The notes: generated by a model not told the origin, from the sequence alone. Counted from the first letter of the stretch, positions 44,868 through 58,014 are shown. The stretch: 64,000 bases of DNA from Molossus alvarezi (GCA_037176705.1 CM073886.1:1116001-1180000), one strand, 5' to 3'. Numbers and translations: made by a program.

Positions 44868-46456
44868 ATTTGTAGTGTCTTTCTCTGGCTTTGGAATTAG
44901 AATTATGCTGGCTTCATAAAACGAGTTTGGAAGGCTTCCTTCTTCTTGAATTTTTTGAAATAGTTTGAGGAGAATGGGTGTTAGTTCTTCTTTGAATGTT
45001 TGGTAAAACTCCCCCATGAAGCCATCCGGGCCTAGGCTTTTGTTTACTGGGAGAATCTTAATTACATCTTCAATTTCTACTGTTGTCATTGGTCTGTTCA
45101 AGTTTTCTATCTATTCCTGGTCCAGTTTGGGGAGACTATGTGTTTGTAGAAATTTGTCCATTTCACTTAGATTGTCAAATTTGTTGCCATATAGTTGTTC
45201 ATAGTAGTTGTTAAAAATCTATTGTATTTCTGTGGTGTCAGTTGTTACTTCTCCTCTCTCAATTATGATTTTGTGTATTTGGGTTCTCTCTCTCTTTGTT
45301 TCTTGGTGAGTCTAGCTAAGGGTCCATCAATCTTGTTTATCATTTTGAGAAACCAGCTCTTTGATTCATTAATCCTTTGAATTGTTTTGTTTTTTTGTTT
45401 TTTGTTTTGGTCTCTATGTCATTTATTTCTGCTCTGAACTTTACTATTTTCTTCCTTCTACTTGCTCTGGGGTTTTCTTTTTGTTTGCTCTCTAGTTCTT
45501 TAAATTGTGAGGTTAGATAGTCTATTAGAGATCTCTCTTGTATTCTGAGGTTGGCCTGTAGTGCTATGATCTTTTCTCTCAGAACTGCTTTCACTGCATC
45601 CCGTAGATTTTGTGTTGTTGTGTCTTCATTTTCATTGATACCTAGGAAGTTTTTTATTTCTTCCTTGATCTCCACAGTGATCCATTCATTAATAACATGC
45701 TATTTAGCTTCCATGTGTTCAAAACTATTTGTATGTTCTTCTTGCAATTGATTTCTAGTTTTATGCCATTGTGATCTGAGAAGACGCTTGATATGATTTC
45801 AGTCTTCTTGAACTTGTAGAGACTTAGTTTTTGCCTTAACATGTGGACTATCTTTGAGAATGTCTCATGTGCACTTGAGAAGAATGTGAATTCTGTAGTT
45901 TTGGGGTGTAATTCTTTGTAGATATCTATTAAATCCATTTGATCTAGTGCTTCATTTAGAGTCTCTGTTTCCTTGCTAAATTTTGTCTAGAGGATCTATC
46001 CAGGGATGTCAGCAGGGTGTTGAAGTCCCCTGCTATGATTGTATTGCTATCGATTTCTCCTTTGAAGTCCTCCAGAAAATTTTTAATATATTTTGATGCT
46101 CCTATATTGGGTGCATATATGTTTATCAATGTTATATCTTCCTGTTAGATAGATCCTTTCAATATTATGTAATGACCTTCTTTGTCTCTAGTTATGGCCT
46201 TCATTTTGAAGTCTATTTTATCAGATATAAATATTGCTACCCCAGCTTTTTTTTTCTTTCCGTTTGCTTGGAAGATTTTTTTCCATCCCTTCACTTTCAA
46301 TCTATGTGAGTCTTTTGTTGTGAGGTGGGTCTCTTGTAAACAACATATAGATGCATCATGCTTTCTTATCCAATCAGCTACTCTGAGTCTTTTTATGGGA
46401 GCATTCAGTCCATTTACATTTAAGGTGATTATTGATATGTACTTATTTATTGCCAT
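44868..46456 (-). pseudogene. L1 ORF2 N-terminal part, disrupted
   Basis: ATG at 46456 ([18 protein letters not shown]). Endonuclease motifs VNGLN, LQETH and SDHNG are kept, but a TAG at 46146 ends the first frame after 103 codons and further breaks occur near 45940 and 45675. The RT start ([15 protein letters not shown]) is at about 45050. Confidence 0.88.
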
Positions 46457-46502
46457 TTTTGTTTAGTGTGGTTCTATTTTTCTTCCCATTTCTCCTGGTA
46501 AT

Positions 46503-47396
46503 TACAGCAGTCCTTTTAACATTTCTTGCAGCACTGGTTTGGTGCTAGTGTATTCCCTTAGCCTTTTTTTTTTGTCTGGGAAGCTCTTTATTTAACCTTC
46601 TATTTTGAATGATAGCCTTGCTGGGTAGAGTAGTCTTGGATTCAGATCCTTGTTTTTCATGACCTTGATTACTTCTTGCCATTCCCTTCTTGCCTGTAGT
46701 GTTTCTTGTGAGAAGTCAGCTGAGAGCCTTATGGAGTTTCCTTTGTAGGTAACCTGTTTCTTGTCTCTTGCTACCTTTAGGATTCTCTCTTTGTCTTTAA
46801 TTTTTGGCAGTTTGATTACTATGTGTCTTGGTGTGGGCCTGTTTGGGTTCTTCTTACTTGGGGTTCTCTGTGTTTCTTGAACCTGAATGCCTTCTTCCCT
46901 CACCAAATTAAGAAAGTTTTCTGTCACTATTTCTTCAAATATATTCTCTAACCTTTGCTTATTTTCTTCTACTTCGGGGACTCCTATGATGCAAATATTA
47001 TTCCATTTCCTGTTTTCCCACAGTTCTCTTAAGCTGTCTTCCTGTTTTTTAATCGGTTTTTACTTTTGGTTTTCTGATTGGTTGATTTTTTACCCTGTCT
47101 TCTAATTCACTTATTCGGTCCTCAGCTTCCTCTACTCTGCTTTTTAGACCTTCCAATGTGGTTTTCATTTCTGATATGTCATTTTTTATCTCTTCTTGGT
47201 GGTTTTTGAGTTCCAATTGGCTTATTTTCAGCATCTTTATGTCCTTACACATGCTGTTGAGCTTCCTCAAGATCATGGCTCTGAATTCTAGTTCTGTTAA
47301 CTTGCTTAAGTCCACCTCATTTATCTCATCTTTGGTAGAGGTTTGTTGTTCTTTCCTTTGTCTTTTGTTTCTATTTGTCATCATTTTAGCTATCAC
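46503..47396 (-). pseudogene. L1 ORF1p, disrupted
   Basis: Start at 47396 (MIAKMMTNRNKRQRKEQQ). The coiled-coil part is open for 115 codons to 47049; the RRM and C-terminal part is open at 46927-46592 (RPTPRHIVIKLPK, LQARREWQEV). A frame break lies in the QPIRKPK stretch (about 47065). Confidence 0.87.
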
Positions 47397-48501
47397 AGTG
47401 GGCTTTGGAGTCTGCCAAATTTTTCCTGTGGGTGTTGGTGTTCTTTTGTTTGTGGCTCCCTCTCCTGGGTTTGGGTGAGGCAGGGAGTTCCCACTTTAAA
47501 CAAAACTGTCAAGTCTTAACTTTTTTGTTTAGAGTTGCTAGCCTAGAGAATGGTAGTTTTCCTCTAGCTTTTTATGCCTGGAGGCTATTAGTAGAGGTCA
47601 CCTAAAGAACCTTGGTTTCTGACTTGCCTGAAAAACTCACTAAGGTGCTCAGTGTAAGAGGATTTCCTGAGGGTGGGGCAGGTGCTGGTTTTTAATGGAC
47701 CTCCATTATCATTTCAATGGCCAGTAGGTGGGATTGAATCTCCAAAGGGGGGCAGCCACATCTTCCCAGGGCCCTAGGAAGGAGTAAGATGACTCCTTCA
47801 GTTTTGCATGGCTGCACTCAGGAAAAGCTCTGAGCACCCTCCAAATCCTGAGTGTCCCCACATAGTTCCAGTTTAGTCTGCCTTCCCTCTGCCAGAGCCC
47901 AAGGTGAGTGACTGCTGCCAATGTAGCCTCTGTCTGGACTCTGTGTTCATGGAGCCACCTGGGACTTTTAACCTGAGGGTGTGGCTTGCAGCTAAGGGTG
48001 GTTGAGGCTGTAGCACCAGCTGAGAGCATAGCACTCAGACGAATTCACAGGACACAGCCACGGTTCCTGGATGCAGCTGAGATGGCAGCATCTTCCAGTC
48101 GAGGCAGCTGGACCCAGCTGAGGGAATAGCACCTAGCCGATGGTGCAACTTCAAGCTGAGTTTCTTGGTCCCAGCCGAGTCCTCTGGTCCCAGTTTAGGC
48201 TGCTGGGGACCATGGGCTCCTGGTCCCCTCTCACATCCTCTCAAACCTACCAGAATTGAGTCAATGTCCCTGGTTATGTGGTCCTCCAAGCTGCCTTTTG
48301 GTTGCCCCTTCCTGACAATTTGTCTTTATTTTTGTTGTAAATCAGTTTGGTCCTGGGAGATGGTCTGTGTAGCTTCCATTCACTCTGCTGCCATTTTTTA
48401 CTCTCCCAAACTATGTCTTTAATTAGATCATTGAAGGTAGTAGACCTTTAAATGAGGATCATTAGCAATCAATTTTTCAACTCTATGTGATCTTTATTTT
48501 A

Positions 48502-50633
48502 TTTAATTTATAAAAAATTTTTATTGTTGAATGTATTACAGATGTTTCTCATTTTTTCCCTATTGACCCCCTCCACTTTATTCCCATCTCCTACCTATTC
48601 CCGCCCCCCTCCCACCTTTTTTCACACTATTGTCTGTGTCCATTGATTATGCATATAATTTCTTTGGTTTATTTCTTCCCACCCCTCCAACCCCTTTCCC
48701 TGTGAGGATTGTCAGGGTACCAATAAATTTGTACTTTTTAATCCCTTCACCTTTTTCACCCATTCCCCCAACCTCCCTCCCAACTGGCAACCAATAAAAT
48801 GTTCTCTGTATCTATGAGAATGTTTCTGTTCTGCCTGTTCATTTTGTCTATAGATTCCATTGTTGATAGATATGTATTCATTGTCATATTGTTTGTTCAT
48901 ATATTTTATCTATTTCTTCAAAAAGACCATTCATCATTTCATATAACAACAGTTTGGTGGTGATGAACTCCTTTAACATTTTCTTGTCTGGGAAACTCTT
49001 TATAAATGACAGCTTTGCAGGATAGAGTGATCTTGGTTGCAAGTTCTTGTTTTTCATCACTCTGAATATTTCTTGCTACTCCCTTCTGGCCTGCAAAGTT
49101 TTTTTAGAGAAATCAGCTGACAGCCTAATGGGAACTCCCTAGAAGGTAACCAGCTGCTTTTCTCTTGCTGCTTTTAAGATTCCCTCTTTGTCTTGAACCT
49201 TTTGCATTTTGATGATGATGTGTCTTGGTGTGTGCCTCTTGGGGTTCATCTTGTTTGGGACTCTCTGTGCTTCCTGGACTTGTATGTCTGTTTCCTTCAC
49301 CAAGTTAGGAAAGTTTTCTGCTATTATTGTTTCAAACAGGTTTTCAATTTCTTGTTCTCACTCTTCTCCTTCTGGCAACCCCAAGATGCAAATGTTGGCA
49401 TGCTTGAAGTTTTCCCTGAGGCTCTTTACACTATCCTCATTTTTTGGATTCTTTTTTCTGTTCTGATTGGCCATTTTTTGCTTCCTTATATTCCAAATTG
49501 AGGGTTTGCTTCTTGGATTTATGTACTCTACTATTGAATCTGTGTAAATTATTTTTTATTTCAGTTAATGCCTCCTTTATTTCTGACTGTGCAGCCATCT
49601 TTTATGACTGGTCCTTTTTTATGCTTTTGAGGTTCACTGAGGTTCTCACTAAGTTCATGGAGCATCCTTATAAGCAGTATTTTGAACTCAGCATCTGTTA
49701 GGTTGCCTCTCTCCATTTCACTTAGTTCTTTTCTTGGGGTTTTGTTCTGTTATTTTATTTGGGAACTGTATTTTGTCTCCTTATCTTGGCTGCCTCCCTG
49801 TGTTTGTTTCTGTGTATTACTTAACGAGCGGTATTACTTAACAAGACCAGATGCTGCTTGTTTGAAAATATTTAGGATAAACCTGAAGCAGGATCCAAGA
49901 CAGGCCAATCCTATGGTTAAGCAAGTGGCAACAGCTTGGGTGGGCCTGAAAGTTGGGTGGGGCAAGGCCTCTGGGAATCACCTGGGCTACCAGTGTGAGC
50001 CAGGTTGCTGGGGTCCCAAATATGGTGACTGTCTGCTGCCCCAGGGAAGGGCTCACCAAAAAACAAAGACCTCTGACAGCACGTTTGTCCCGGAGAAAGC
50101 CCCCTCTCCAGCCCTTGCTCCAGTGCCAAACAGCTCAGTTTTTCCCTGTATGTCTCTGGTGCCCCTCGAGCTGCCTTCCCTCCAAGCTTAGAGGGAGTGA
50201 GTCTGATAAGTTTGTGCGCGGGCCCTTTAAGGAGCTGCCTGGGGCTCCAGCCGCATCAGCTTCCTTGAGCCTCAGTTTTTGCTGGTTTCTCCAGCCATAA
50301 GTTATGGGGATTCTCTTCTTGGCACTGAAACCCTGAGTAGGGCACCTGGTGTGGGACAGGGACCCCTTAGTTCTCCAGAAGGACCTTACTGGTTGTGGTG
50401 TCCTCCTGATTTTTATCCACCACACGTGGGTGTGGGGCCAGCTCATCATGTCTCCACTCCTCCTACCAGTCTGGATGTGGCTGCTGCTTTAATTCCATAG
50501 TTCTAGGACTTCAATTCAGCTCAATTTCAGGCGATTTTAAATGATGGTTGTTCTGTAGTTTAGTTGTAATTTTGATGTGGTTGTGAGAGGACAGATACTG
50601 CGTTGACCCACCCACCATCTTGACCAAAAATTC
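48502..50633 (-). mobile_element. HAL1 (half-L1) retrotransposon, copy 3
   Basis: Full-length ORF1-only element, minus strand, about 2.13 kb, with the same 5' UTR, ORF1 and 3' UTR order as the other two. 5' end at about 50633 (sense TTGGTCAAGATGG). TSD: TGTGATCTTTATTTTA (48486-48501) and TGTGATCTATTTTA (50634-50647), same apart from a 2-base gap. Confidence 0.88.
48712..49794 (-). pseudogene. HAL1 ORF1p with lost start codon
   Basis: The expected ATG at 49794 reads ATA, so the normal start is gone. The coiled-coil region (49790-49440) has several stops. The RRM and C-terminal parts follow with TGTTTCCTTCACC-type matches to the other copies but are frame-broken. The ORF1 stop near 48890 and the short downstream open frame (48900-48712, HSHRYREHFIGCQLG) are present. 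Confidence 0.8.
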
Positions 50634-50734
50634 TGTGATCTATTTTAAATGAAAGCTTTTTCTTTACTGTTACTAAAAAAAATCTCATGACTTTAAAAAC
50701 ATAAAAGACAATATCAAAAATCAATAATAAATCT

Positions 50735-50930
50735 CAGAGGGAAGGGGAGGTGAGAAGAGATTAACCAAATAACTTATATGCCTATATGCATAACCCATGG
50801 ACACTTATGATAGTGTGAAAAAAGCGGGGAGCTGGGGGTGAGATATAAGCTGGTTGGAGGGGTTCAATGCAGTAGGAAAGGAGGGGGCATCTGTAATAGT
50901 TTCAACAATAAAGATAAATTTTTTAAAAAG
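50735..50930 (+). mobile_element. L1 3' UTR fragment
   Basis: About 200 bp of L1/HAL1-type 3' end on the plus strand: AACTTATATGCCTATATGC, CATGGACACTTATGATAGTG, G-rich tract, GCATCTGTAATAGTTTC and AACAATAAAGATAAA with an A-run. Strongly 5'-truncated. Confidence 0.75.
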
Positions 50931-50934
50931 CAAT

Positions 50935-52130
50935 AACTTAAATAATTGGTAATTTCTTTTTATTTTCTATAGAATATTCTTTACTTTTCATCTCCTTAAC
51001 ATTAGCAGAAAGCATTACAATAATGAGGCTGGACAGGATTTACATGTTTGCATTATGGCTGTCTGTCTCTTTAAGCACAACAAAATAAAAAGCTTTCCAG
51101 CTGAATGTGTGTGCCTCATGAGCAGCTGCAATGAGAATGGGGGCGTGAGATGGCAGTTCTCATCTGCAATACATGCTCTTCATGGTGCACTGGTAGCTCT
51201 ACCCTAAAGAGCTCTGTCAAATTATAAAATCAGCTAAGAAAGAATAAAAAAGAGAAGTATTTAATAGAAAAACGTATGATACAATCTGGTATATTTCAAA
51301 CATTAATATGTACCAGATATTTTCATACCTTTTTATTCTGAATCTCTTCATAATGAGACTGCAACAGAGGTAATTCAGCTTCAGACTTAAATGCAAGTCT
51401 CATCCTGTGTGAGAGCTAAGATGGACAAAAATGAAGGGTCTTTTTATTGTTCAGCATTTCCAGCTTCCACCATATACTACACTGTATCATTTCTTTCTAG
51501 TTGAACATAAATGCCTCACTTAGGGTTTCTTGAGAATTATGGCACCCAGAAAATTGCCAGTGCTCTTTCTGGACTTTCATATTATCGAACTGGATCTATC
51601 AGAGGGGAGGTACTGTATCAATCACCAGCCAGTCTCTTTGTGACTGTAGAATTTTGACACAAGTTGGATTTATCAGGGGACCAACCACAGAAGGGAGTTC
51701 AAAGCCTAAAATTCCAGATATAACTCTTATAGTAAGTCATTCCATAAAATCGCAGTGTAATTTCCAAATCTGTGGGTGTGTACTCTATATTAGGAATAAA
51801 TTAATACCCAGAGTATTTGGGTACTACTTAAAAACTATTTGAAGATATTATTAAGAAGATCACTGTCTGAAAAATTGGAAGGAGTCTAATAATAAACCAT
51901 TTCAAAGTAAATAAATATGATAAGATTAATTGTGGATTTTATGAGTAATATTTATATGATTTAAAGCTCATTCTTTAAAATAATATGCTTTGGAGTAAGC
52001 TTTAAACTCCTCAAAATTTATTTTTGTAGATAATTTTTATGAATGAATCAGTATTATTTTTCCATATTAATTGACATCACATTTATTCTTTGTCTTTGGC
52101 CAGGGCTTAAGAATGTGGATTTCTAATGTA
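50935..52130. other. Non-coding interval
   Basis: AT-rich unique DNA; no gene seen. A block at about 50990-51180 is less AT-rich and holds TTTGCAT-like and CAGCTG-like motifs; see findings. Confidence 0.5.
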
Positions 52131-53660
52131 TCAAATGTTAACCAAAGAGATAAAGGACCTATTCGCAGAAAACTACAGGTCTTTGAAAAAAGAAATAGAG
52201 CAAGATGTAAAAAAGTGGAAGAACATACCCTGTTCATGGATTGGGAGAATTAACATCATTAAAATGTCCATATTACCCAAAGCAATCTATAGATTCAACG
52301 CAATCCCCATCAAAATACCAACGGCATACTTCAAGGAATTAAAACAATTACTTCAAAAGTTCATATGGAACCAAAAAAGGCCTCGAATAGCCACAGCAAT
52401 CTTGAAAAGGAAGAACAAAGTTGGAGGGATCACAATACCAGATTTCAGGTTATACTACAAAGCCACCATAATCAAAACAGCCTGGTACTGGCACAAGAAC
52501 AGGTATATAGACCAGTGGAACAGAATAGAGAACCCAGAAATGGACCCTAGGCAATATGCTCAATTAATATTTGACAAAGGTGGCAAGAGCATACAGTGGA
52601 GTAAGGACAGCCTCTTTAATAAATGGTGCTGGGATAATTGGACAGCTACTTGCCGAAAAATGAAACTAGACCATCAACTCACACCCTACACCAAAATAAA
52701 CTCAAAATGGATAAAAGACTTAAATGTAACTCATGAATCCATAAAAATCCTAGAGCAGACTGTGGACAACAAAATCTCAGACATCATACGCAACAGAATT
52801 TTTACTGACACATCACCTAAGGCAATAGAAACAAAGGAGAAAATGAACACATGGGACTACATCAAACTCAAAAGCTTCTGCACAGCGAAAGATACAATCA
52901 TCAAAACGGAAAGGCTACCCACTGTATGGGAGAGCATAATTGCCAATGATATATCAGATAAGGGGTTAATTTCCAATACATATAGAGTGCTCATACAACT
53001 CCACAAAAGGAAGACAAAGAATCCAATTAAAAAATGGGCAGAGGAACTAAATAGACACCTCTCCAAACAGGACATACAAATGGCTAAGAAACATATGAAG
53101 AAATGTTCATCATCACTAATCATCAGAGAGATGCAAATCAAAACAACAATGAGGTATCACCTCACACCTGTCAGAATGGCCGCCATCAACAAATCATCAA
53201 ACAACAAGTGTTGGCGAGGGTGTGGAGAAAAGGGGACTCTAGTACACTGTTGGTGGGAATGCAGACTGGTGCAGCCACTATGGAAAACAATATGGTGTCA
53301 CCTCAAAAAATTAAAAATTGATCTCCCATTTGACCCAGTGATCCCACTTCTAGGAATATACCCTTAGAAGCATAAAACACCAATCAGAAAGAATATATGT
53401 ACCCCCATCTTTGTAGCAGCACTATTTACAATCGCTAAGATCTGGAAACAGCCCAAGTGCCCATCAGTAGACGAATGGATTAAAAAGCTGTGGTACATAT
53501 ACACAATGGAGTACTACGCAGTGGTAAGAAAGAAAGATCTCTTATCCTTTGAGACTATATGGAGGGACCTGGAAAGTATCATCCTAAGTGAAACAAGCCA
53601 AACAGAGAAAGACAACTTTCATATGATCTCACTGATTTGTGGAATATAATGAACATAACA
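52126..53660 (+). pseudogene. L1 ORF2 C-terminal third
   Basis: 413 open codons from 52126 to 53367 cover the thumb ([30 protein letters not shown]), the post-RT region and the Cys-rich segment ([18 protein letters not shown]). A TAG at 53365-53367 cuts the frame after GIYP, where the other copies continue; the remaining C-terminus (53368-53650) follows with the usual end. The protein would lack endonuclease and RT and has no function by itself. Confidence 0.88.
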
Positions 53661-53850
53661 GTTTGAGGACAATCCCCTAAGGAGTGGGGAGGTGAGAGAG
53701 GGATGAACCACAGAACTTATATGCATGTATGCATGAACAGTGGACATGGACAACAATCAGGGGAAGGGGCAGGGAGGGAAGGGGGAGGGGGGAATCAGTG
53801 GGGGAAAAAAGGAGAATCATTTGTAACAAAAATTAATAAAAAAAAATTGT
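52137..53850 (+). mobile_element. Young 5'-truncated L1, plus strand
   Basis: Begins in ORF2 just after the RT (ACCAAAGAGATAAAGG) and ends with the 3' UTR and an A-tail at about 53850. The low number of breaks makes it one of the youngest L1s here. No convincing TSD was found by eye. Confidence 0.9.
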
Positions 53851-54079
53851 ATATATGTGTTCACCTGTATTATGTTGGAGAAACACTCTCAGACATTTAC
53901 TTTCTCAGGAGAATCAATTTACTACTTTGTAATATTCCATAAGTCAATTGTTGATATGTCTAACATTAATCACATAATTCTATTATTTATGTCTACATGC
54001 ATATTAGTGTGTTTGGATTTTGAATGTATAGTTTAAATGATTTTTTTTACTGTAAATACATGAAGATATCTTTGATTTA

Positions 54080-54990
54080 TCCATGTTGTTACAGATAGAT
54101 ATATGTCACCTTTTTTATGGCTGAGTAGTATTTCTGTGTGTGTGTGTGTGTGTGTATACCACATTTTTTTTTTATCAGTCATTCATTGATGAACTTCTAG
54201 CTTGTTTCCATGTATTGGCTATTGTCAATAATGCTACATTAAACATATGCATACATATATCTTTACGAATTAGTGTTTACATATTTTGGGGGTAAATATC
54301 CACAAGAGAAATTGTTGGATCATATTGTAGTTCTATTCTTAGACAGTATGAAACCTCCATATTGTTTTTCATAATGGCTGAACCTATTTACATTTCCACC
54401 AATAGTGTGTGAGGGTTCCCATTCCTTTACATTCTATCCAACACATGTTTTTTCTTTGTTTGTTTGCTTTGTTTTATTAATAATAACCATTCTAACAGAT
54501 GTGAAGTGATGTATCACTGTGGTTTTGTTTGCATTTCTCTAACAACTAGTGATGTAGAATAAATATATTTTCATGTGCTTATATGCCACATGTATGTCTT
54601 TCTTGGAAAAATGTTTAAGCAGGTCTTCTGCTCATTTTTTAACTTGATTGTTTTTTGTTATGGTGGTGAGTTGTATGAGTTCTTTATATACCTTGGATAA
54701 TAATCCTTTACCAGAACTATCATTTGCTCGTCTTCTCCCATTTTGTTAGTTGCCTTTTTGTTTTGCTCTTGGTTTCTTTGCTGTGCCAAGGTTTTTAGTT
54801 TGATGATTCCCATTTGTTTGCTTTTGCTTTTGTTTCCTTGCCTTTTACAAAACAACTCTGAGACCAATGTCTAGAAGCTTTGTGCCTTTGTTTTCTTTTA
54901 TGTGTTTTATTGTTTCAGGTCTTACATTCAAGTCCTTAATCCATTTGATTTATTTTTTATGTATGGTATAAGATAGTGTCCTGGTTTTAT
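54080..54990 (-). mobile_element. Ancient L1 ORF2 fragment
   Basis: Minus-strand match to the ORF2 C-terminal region of older mammalian L1: TGGCTGAGTAGTATTTC, GCTTGTTTCCATGTATTGGC, TTGTTTTTCATAATGGCTG and so on up to the TTACATTCAAGTCCTTAATC region. A (GT)n run at 54135-54158 lies within it. Very diverged and without open frames. Confidence 0.75.
54135..54158. repeat. (GT)n microsatellite
   Basis: About eleven GT units inside the ancient L1 fragment. Confidence 0.9.
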
Positions 54991-55384
54991 TTCTAAAAAT
55001 GACTATCAGAAATGTGATACAGGAAAAATCAAATCCAAAGGAAAATTCGCTTCAATCTACATCCCAAAGCAACCATAATCATAGAAGCAGGTATATCAAG
55101 CTGTGAATAAGAAATTGCTCTATCTTTTCTTTCTTTCTTTTTCTCAGGTTCTTAAGGAAAATGTATAAATATGGGACAAGGTCAGGCCAAGGAACACTCA
55201 TTACTAGTAAGCATTTTGGCCCCAAATTCCAATATAGTCTCTAGGTCAATACATAGGGATATATAAAACAATCAAATTTATTTAAATTTACAGCTATATT
55301 AGTTGTAGCACCTTCTTTTACACCATTACCTCAGTACTTATGGCTTTCATGGTAAAGAATGTCCAGTCTAGACTATATGAGGTG
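54991..55384. other. Non-coding interval
   Basis: AT-rich unique DNA, nothing recognised. Confidence 0.55.
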
Positions 55385-55400
55385 AAAAGAAGTGAGTTTT

Positions 55401-55613
55401 TTTACATTTTTTCTTTATTGATTTTAGAGAGAGGAAGGGAGAGGGAAAGAGAGATAGAAACATCAATGAGAGAGAACATCAATTGGCTGCCTCCTGCATG
55501 CCCCCCACTGGAGATTTGGCCCATAACTTGGGCATGTGCCCTGACCAGAAATCAAACTGGTGACCTTTTGGTGCATGGGCTGACACTCAACCAGTGTGCC
55601 ATGCTGGCCGGGC
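55401..55613 (-). mobile_element. Classic VES SINE
   Basis: Minus-strand SINE close to the standard VES pattern: head at 55613 inwards, body with GAGATTTGGCCCATAAC and GGCATGTGCCCTGACC, then GGCTGCCTCCTGCATG, CT-rich tract and an AATCAATAAAGAAA-like end. TSD AAAAGAAGTGAGTTTT (55385-55400) and AAAAGAACTGTGTTTT (55614-55629), 14 of 16. Confidence 0.88.
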
Positions 55614-55629
55614 AAAAGAACTGTGTTTT

Positions 55630-58014
55630 TTTCTCTGTCTAGAAAAGGGACTAAATCACCCATGACCTGCTTCATTCATTTTGAGCAAAAGTCCAGAGGC
55701 CCATCCTACTTTGTCAGTCACATGTGAAAGTGGTAAGGAAGCCTGAGAAAGAGGATAGAGAGAGGCCCGGGCCTTTCACAGCACACTGATCTTCCATTCA
55801 AAGGGCTAAGCCTTTTCTGCCCTGTCTTACCTTTCAAGTTCCATGAGAGGAAATGCATATAAAGAGAGAAGGAGCATTTGCACCAATGTAGCCTTTCTAC
55901 TCCAAATAAATTCCTTTCTCTGATTTATTCCAATAAATGTTTGCCATTAGATTAATCAATAAGCAAAAGTATTTAAGTATTTCTTTATAAGGTAGAGTGA
56001 AAAAGGAGACATGTTTTGAACTGGCTGCACTAATCAATCATATATAAGTTTGCTGAACCTTGGGTGTAACACCAATAATTATCTACTATTATGATTACAT
56101 CATAGGCTTTTTGTTTGTAGATAAATCATAGTTTATCTTCACTATATTGGTTCTTTTAATCTTCTAAAAGTACATTCTAGTGGATTTGATAATGAATAAG
56201 ATAACTAAAGCCCAGACCTTGGAAACCCTATCATTCATGCTCTGTCCAGTTTACATTTAGGGCATCTACAATTTTATTATATCCACCTACAGAAGCAGCC
56301 TTGTAGGACATCTAAACAGATTTCATAACTCATGGTTTAGTGTCTTAACATGCTTTTATGAACCTTTCTCTGATGTGGAAAATAGTAATCATCAGTTGGG
56401 AAACTTATATTTGTATTAATTTATATGGCTGCCTATTAATTTATGGGATATTCTATTATTGTTCTGTGGTAATGTATGGTTACACAGATTTTATGTAATA
56501 TTGGGAATCAAGTTGAGTTTAAATTTTGCTTTAAACTTGTGTTTAATATAATGTGTAGTTCTTTGGTAATGAGAGGAGAAGAGGAATGCTAAAATCAAGT
56601 TAATAGGACGAGAGAAAGTAAGTTAAAACTGTCCTTTATATAAGAACTTCTGCACAGCAGTATGATATAATCAGATAATTATACACATTTCCTTCTGTAA
56701 ACATTGCTTAGTCAAAGCTATGAAGCTGATGGCAAAGTGATGTTTTTATCTGTTCCTGTTTGTCAGCTGGGCTGGCTGATGCTGCATCCCAATGGTTTTA
56801 CCTTTTTAACTCTCCACAAAGAAAGTATCAGTTTTAATTCAAACTAAATCGACACAATGTACTGTGGTATGTTTCTTTAAAGACCTAGCTTTCATGCAGT
56901 TTCCAACTGATAAATAACTGCAAAATGTTTTCTGGTATTAATGTTTTTCAAGATATATGCCATTTAATCCACAGCTCCTCGTTTCTATTGCTATTTATAC
57001 CACTTCCTTTAGATTTCAGTATTAGTTCTTTTCTGAGCTCTATATGAAGTCACTTACAAAAGTAAAATTTTCTTTTAAATGATCTAATCTTATATCTGGA
57101 ACAATCAAAATGCTTAGTAAAATAGTAAATAAGTATTCTACTGCTGGCATTATAAGTGCTTTATAATGGTAAAATCTAAGCCATATAATATTAAAATTAG
57201 TTAGTAATTTCAGAGACAGAACATACTAAAGGGATAATTTTAGGAGTTAAATATTACTTAGTTCAGAGGAACAGGATAAATTGTTACTCTACAGTTACCA
57301 AATATTTCAACATCTTATATTATCTGCTTAATTTAATAAATTAAATTTATCTTATTAAAGAGATACTTCTTGGAAATCTGTCACGTGCTATCAAACTTTG
57401 GGATTTTTTTTTTGGTAGCTGTATTGCCATTATTCATGGCTTTGTTTTCTTGGTTTTTAGTGTTTGTTTCATTTATTTCTGAACAGCATGTCTTCTTATT
57501 GTCATTTTTTTCCCTAAAATGCATCCTTCAGTAAATTTTAAAGGAAGAATGCATGTATAATAATATTGTAGAGTCTTTTCATGTCCAACAAAGTCATGAC
57601 TTCCCTACTTTGTCTTCACACTTACTGACATGTTGGCTGGATACAGAATTATAGGTTGGTTATTACCTTTCTCTCCAGAGCTTTGATGAGTTTTACAGTG
57701 AATATTTAGAAACTAGAATGACAGATAATATTAACTAAACTCAATTTTGGTTCTTGGTTGGTAGCCATTTGTTTCTCCTCTCTCTCTGGAATGTTTTAGG
57801 CCATTCTTTTTAACCTGTGTATTCTGAAATGGCAAATTTAAGGTGGCATTTTTTTTATTATTATTATTCACCCAGTTTTGTCTCTTTAAATATGAATATT
57901 AGACACTTTGACTTTAAAAATTTTTTATCAATTATATGATTATTTTCTTATTCACATTTTATCTTTATTTCCCCCAAAATGCATAATAAGTAGATATCTA
58001 TAAACCTCTTTTTT
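55630..58014. other. Non-coding AT-rich interval
   Basis: Long stretch of AT-rich DNA with no supported gene. About 57590-57700 (GTTGGCTGGATACAGAATTA) resembles ORF1-region sequence of an ancient minus-strand L1. Confidence 0.55.
57580..57850 (-). mobile_element. Possible ancient L1 ORF1 fragment
   Basis: GTTGGCTGGATACAGAATTA followed by TAGGTTGGTTATTACC and a CTTTGATGAGTTTTACAG stretch recalls the ORF1 3' region of old L1s read on the minus strand. Weak match. Confidence 0.35.

Larger units (their letters stand above)
44868..48398 (-). mobile_element. L1 with 5' end but no 3' half
   Basis: Minus strand. The 5' terminus is at 48398 (as at 25706 and 35202), followed by a 1.0-kb 5' UTR, ORF1 and the first part of ORF2, which stops abruptly at 44868 in the RT (matching 21462 of the reference copy). 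The 3' part of ORF2, the 3' UTR and the A-tail are missing. Since L1 insertion starts from the 3' end, the loss must come from a later deletion or rearrangement. Confidence 0.87.
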
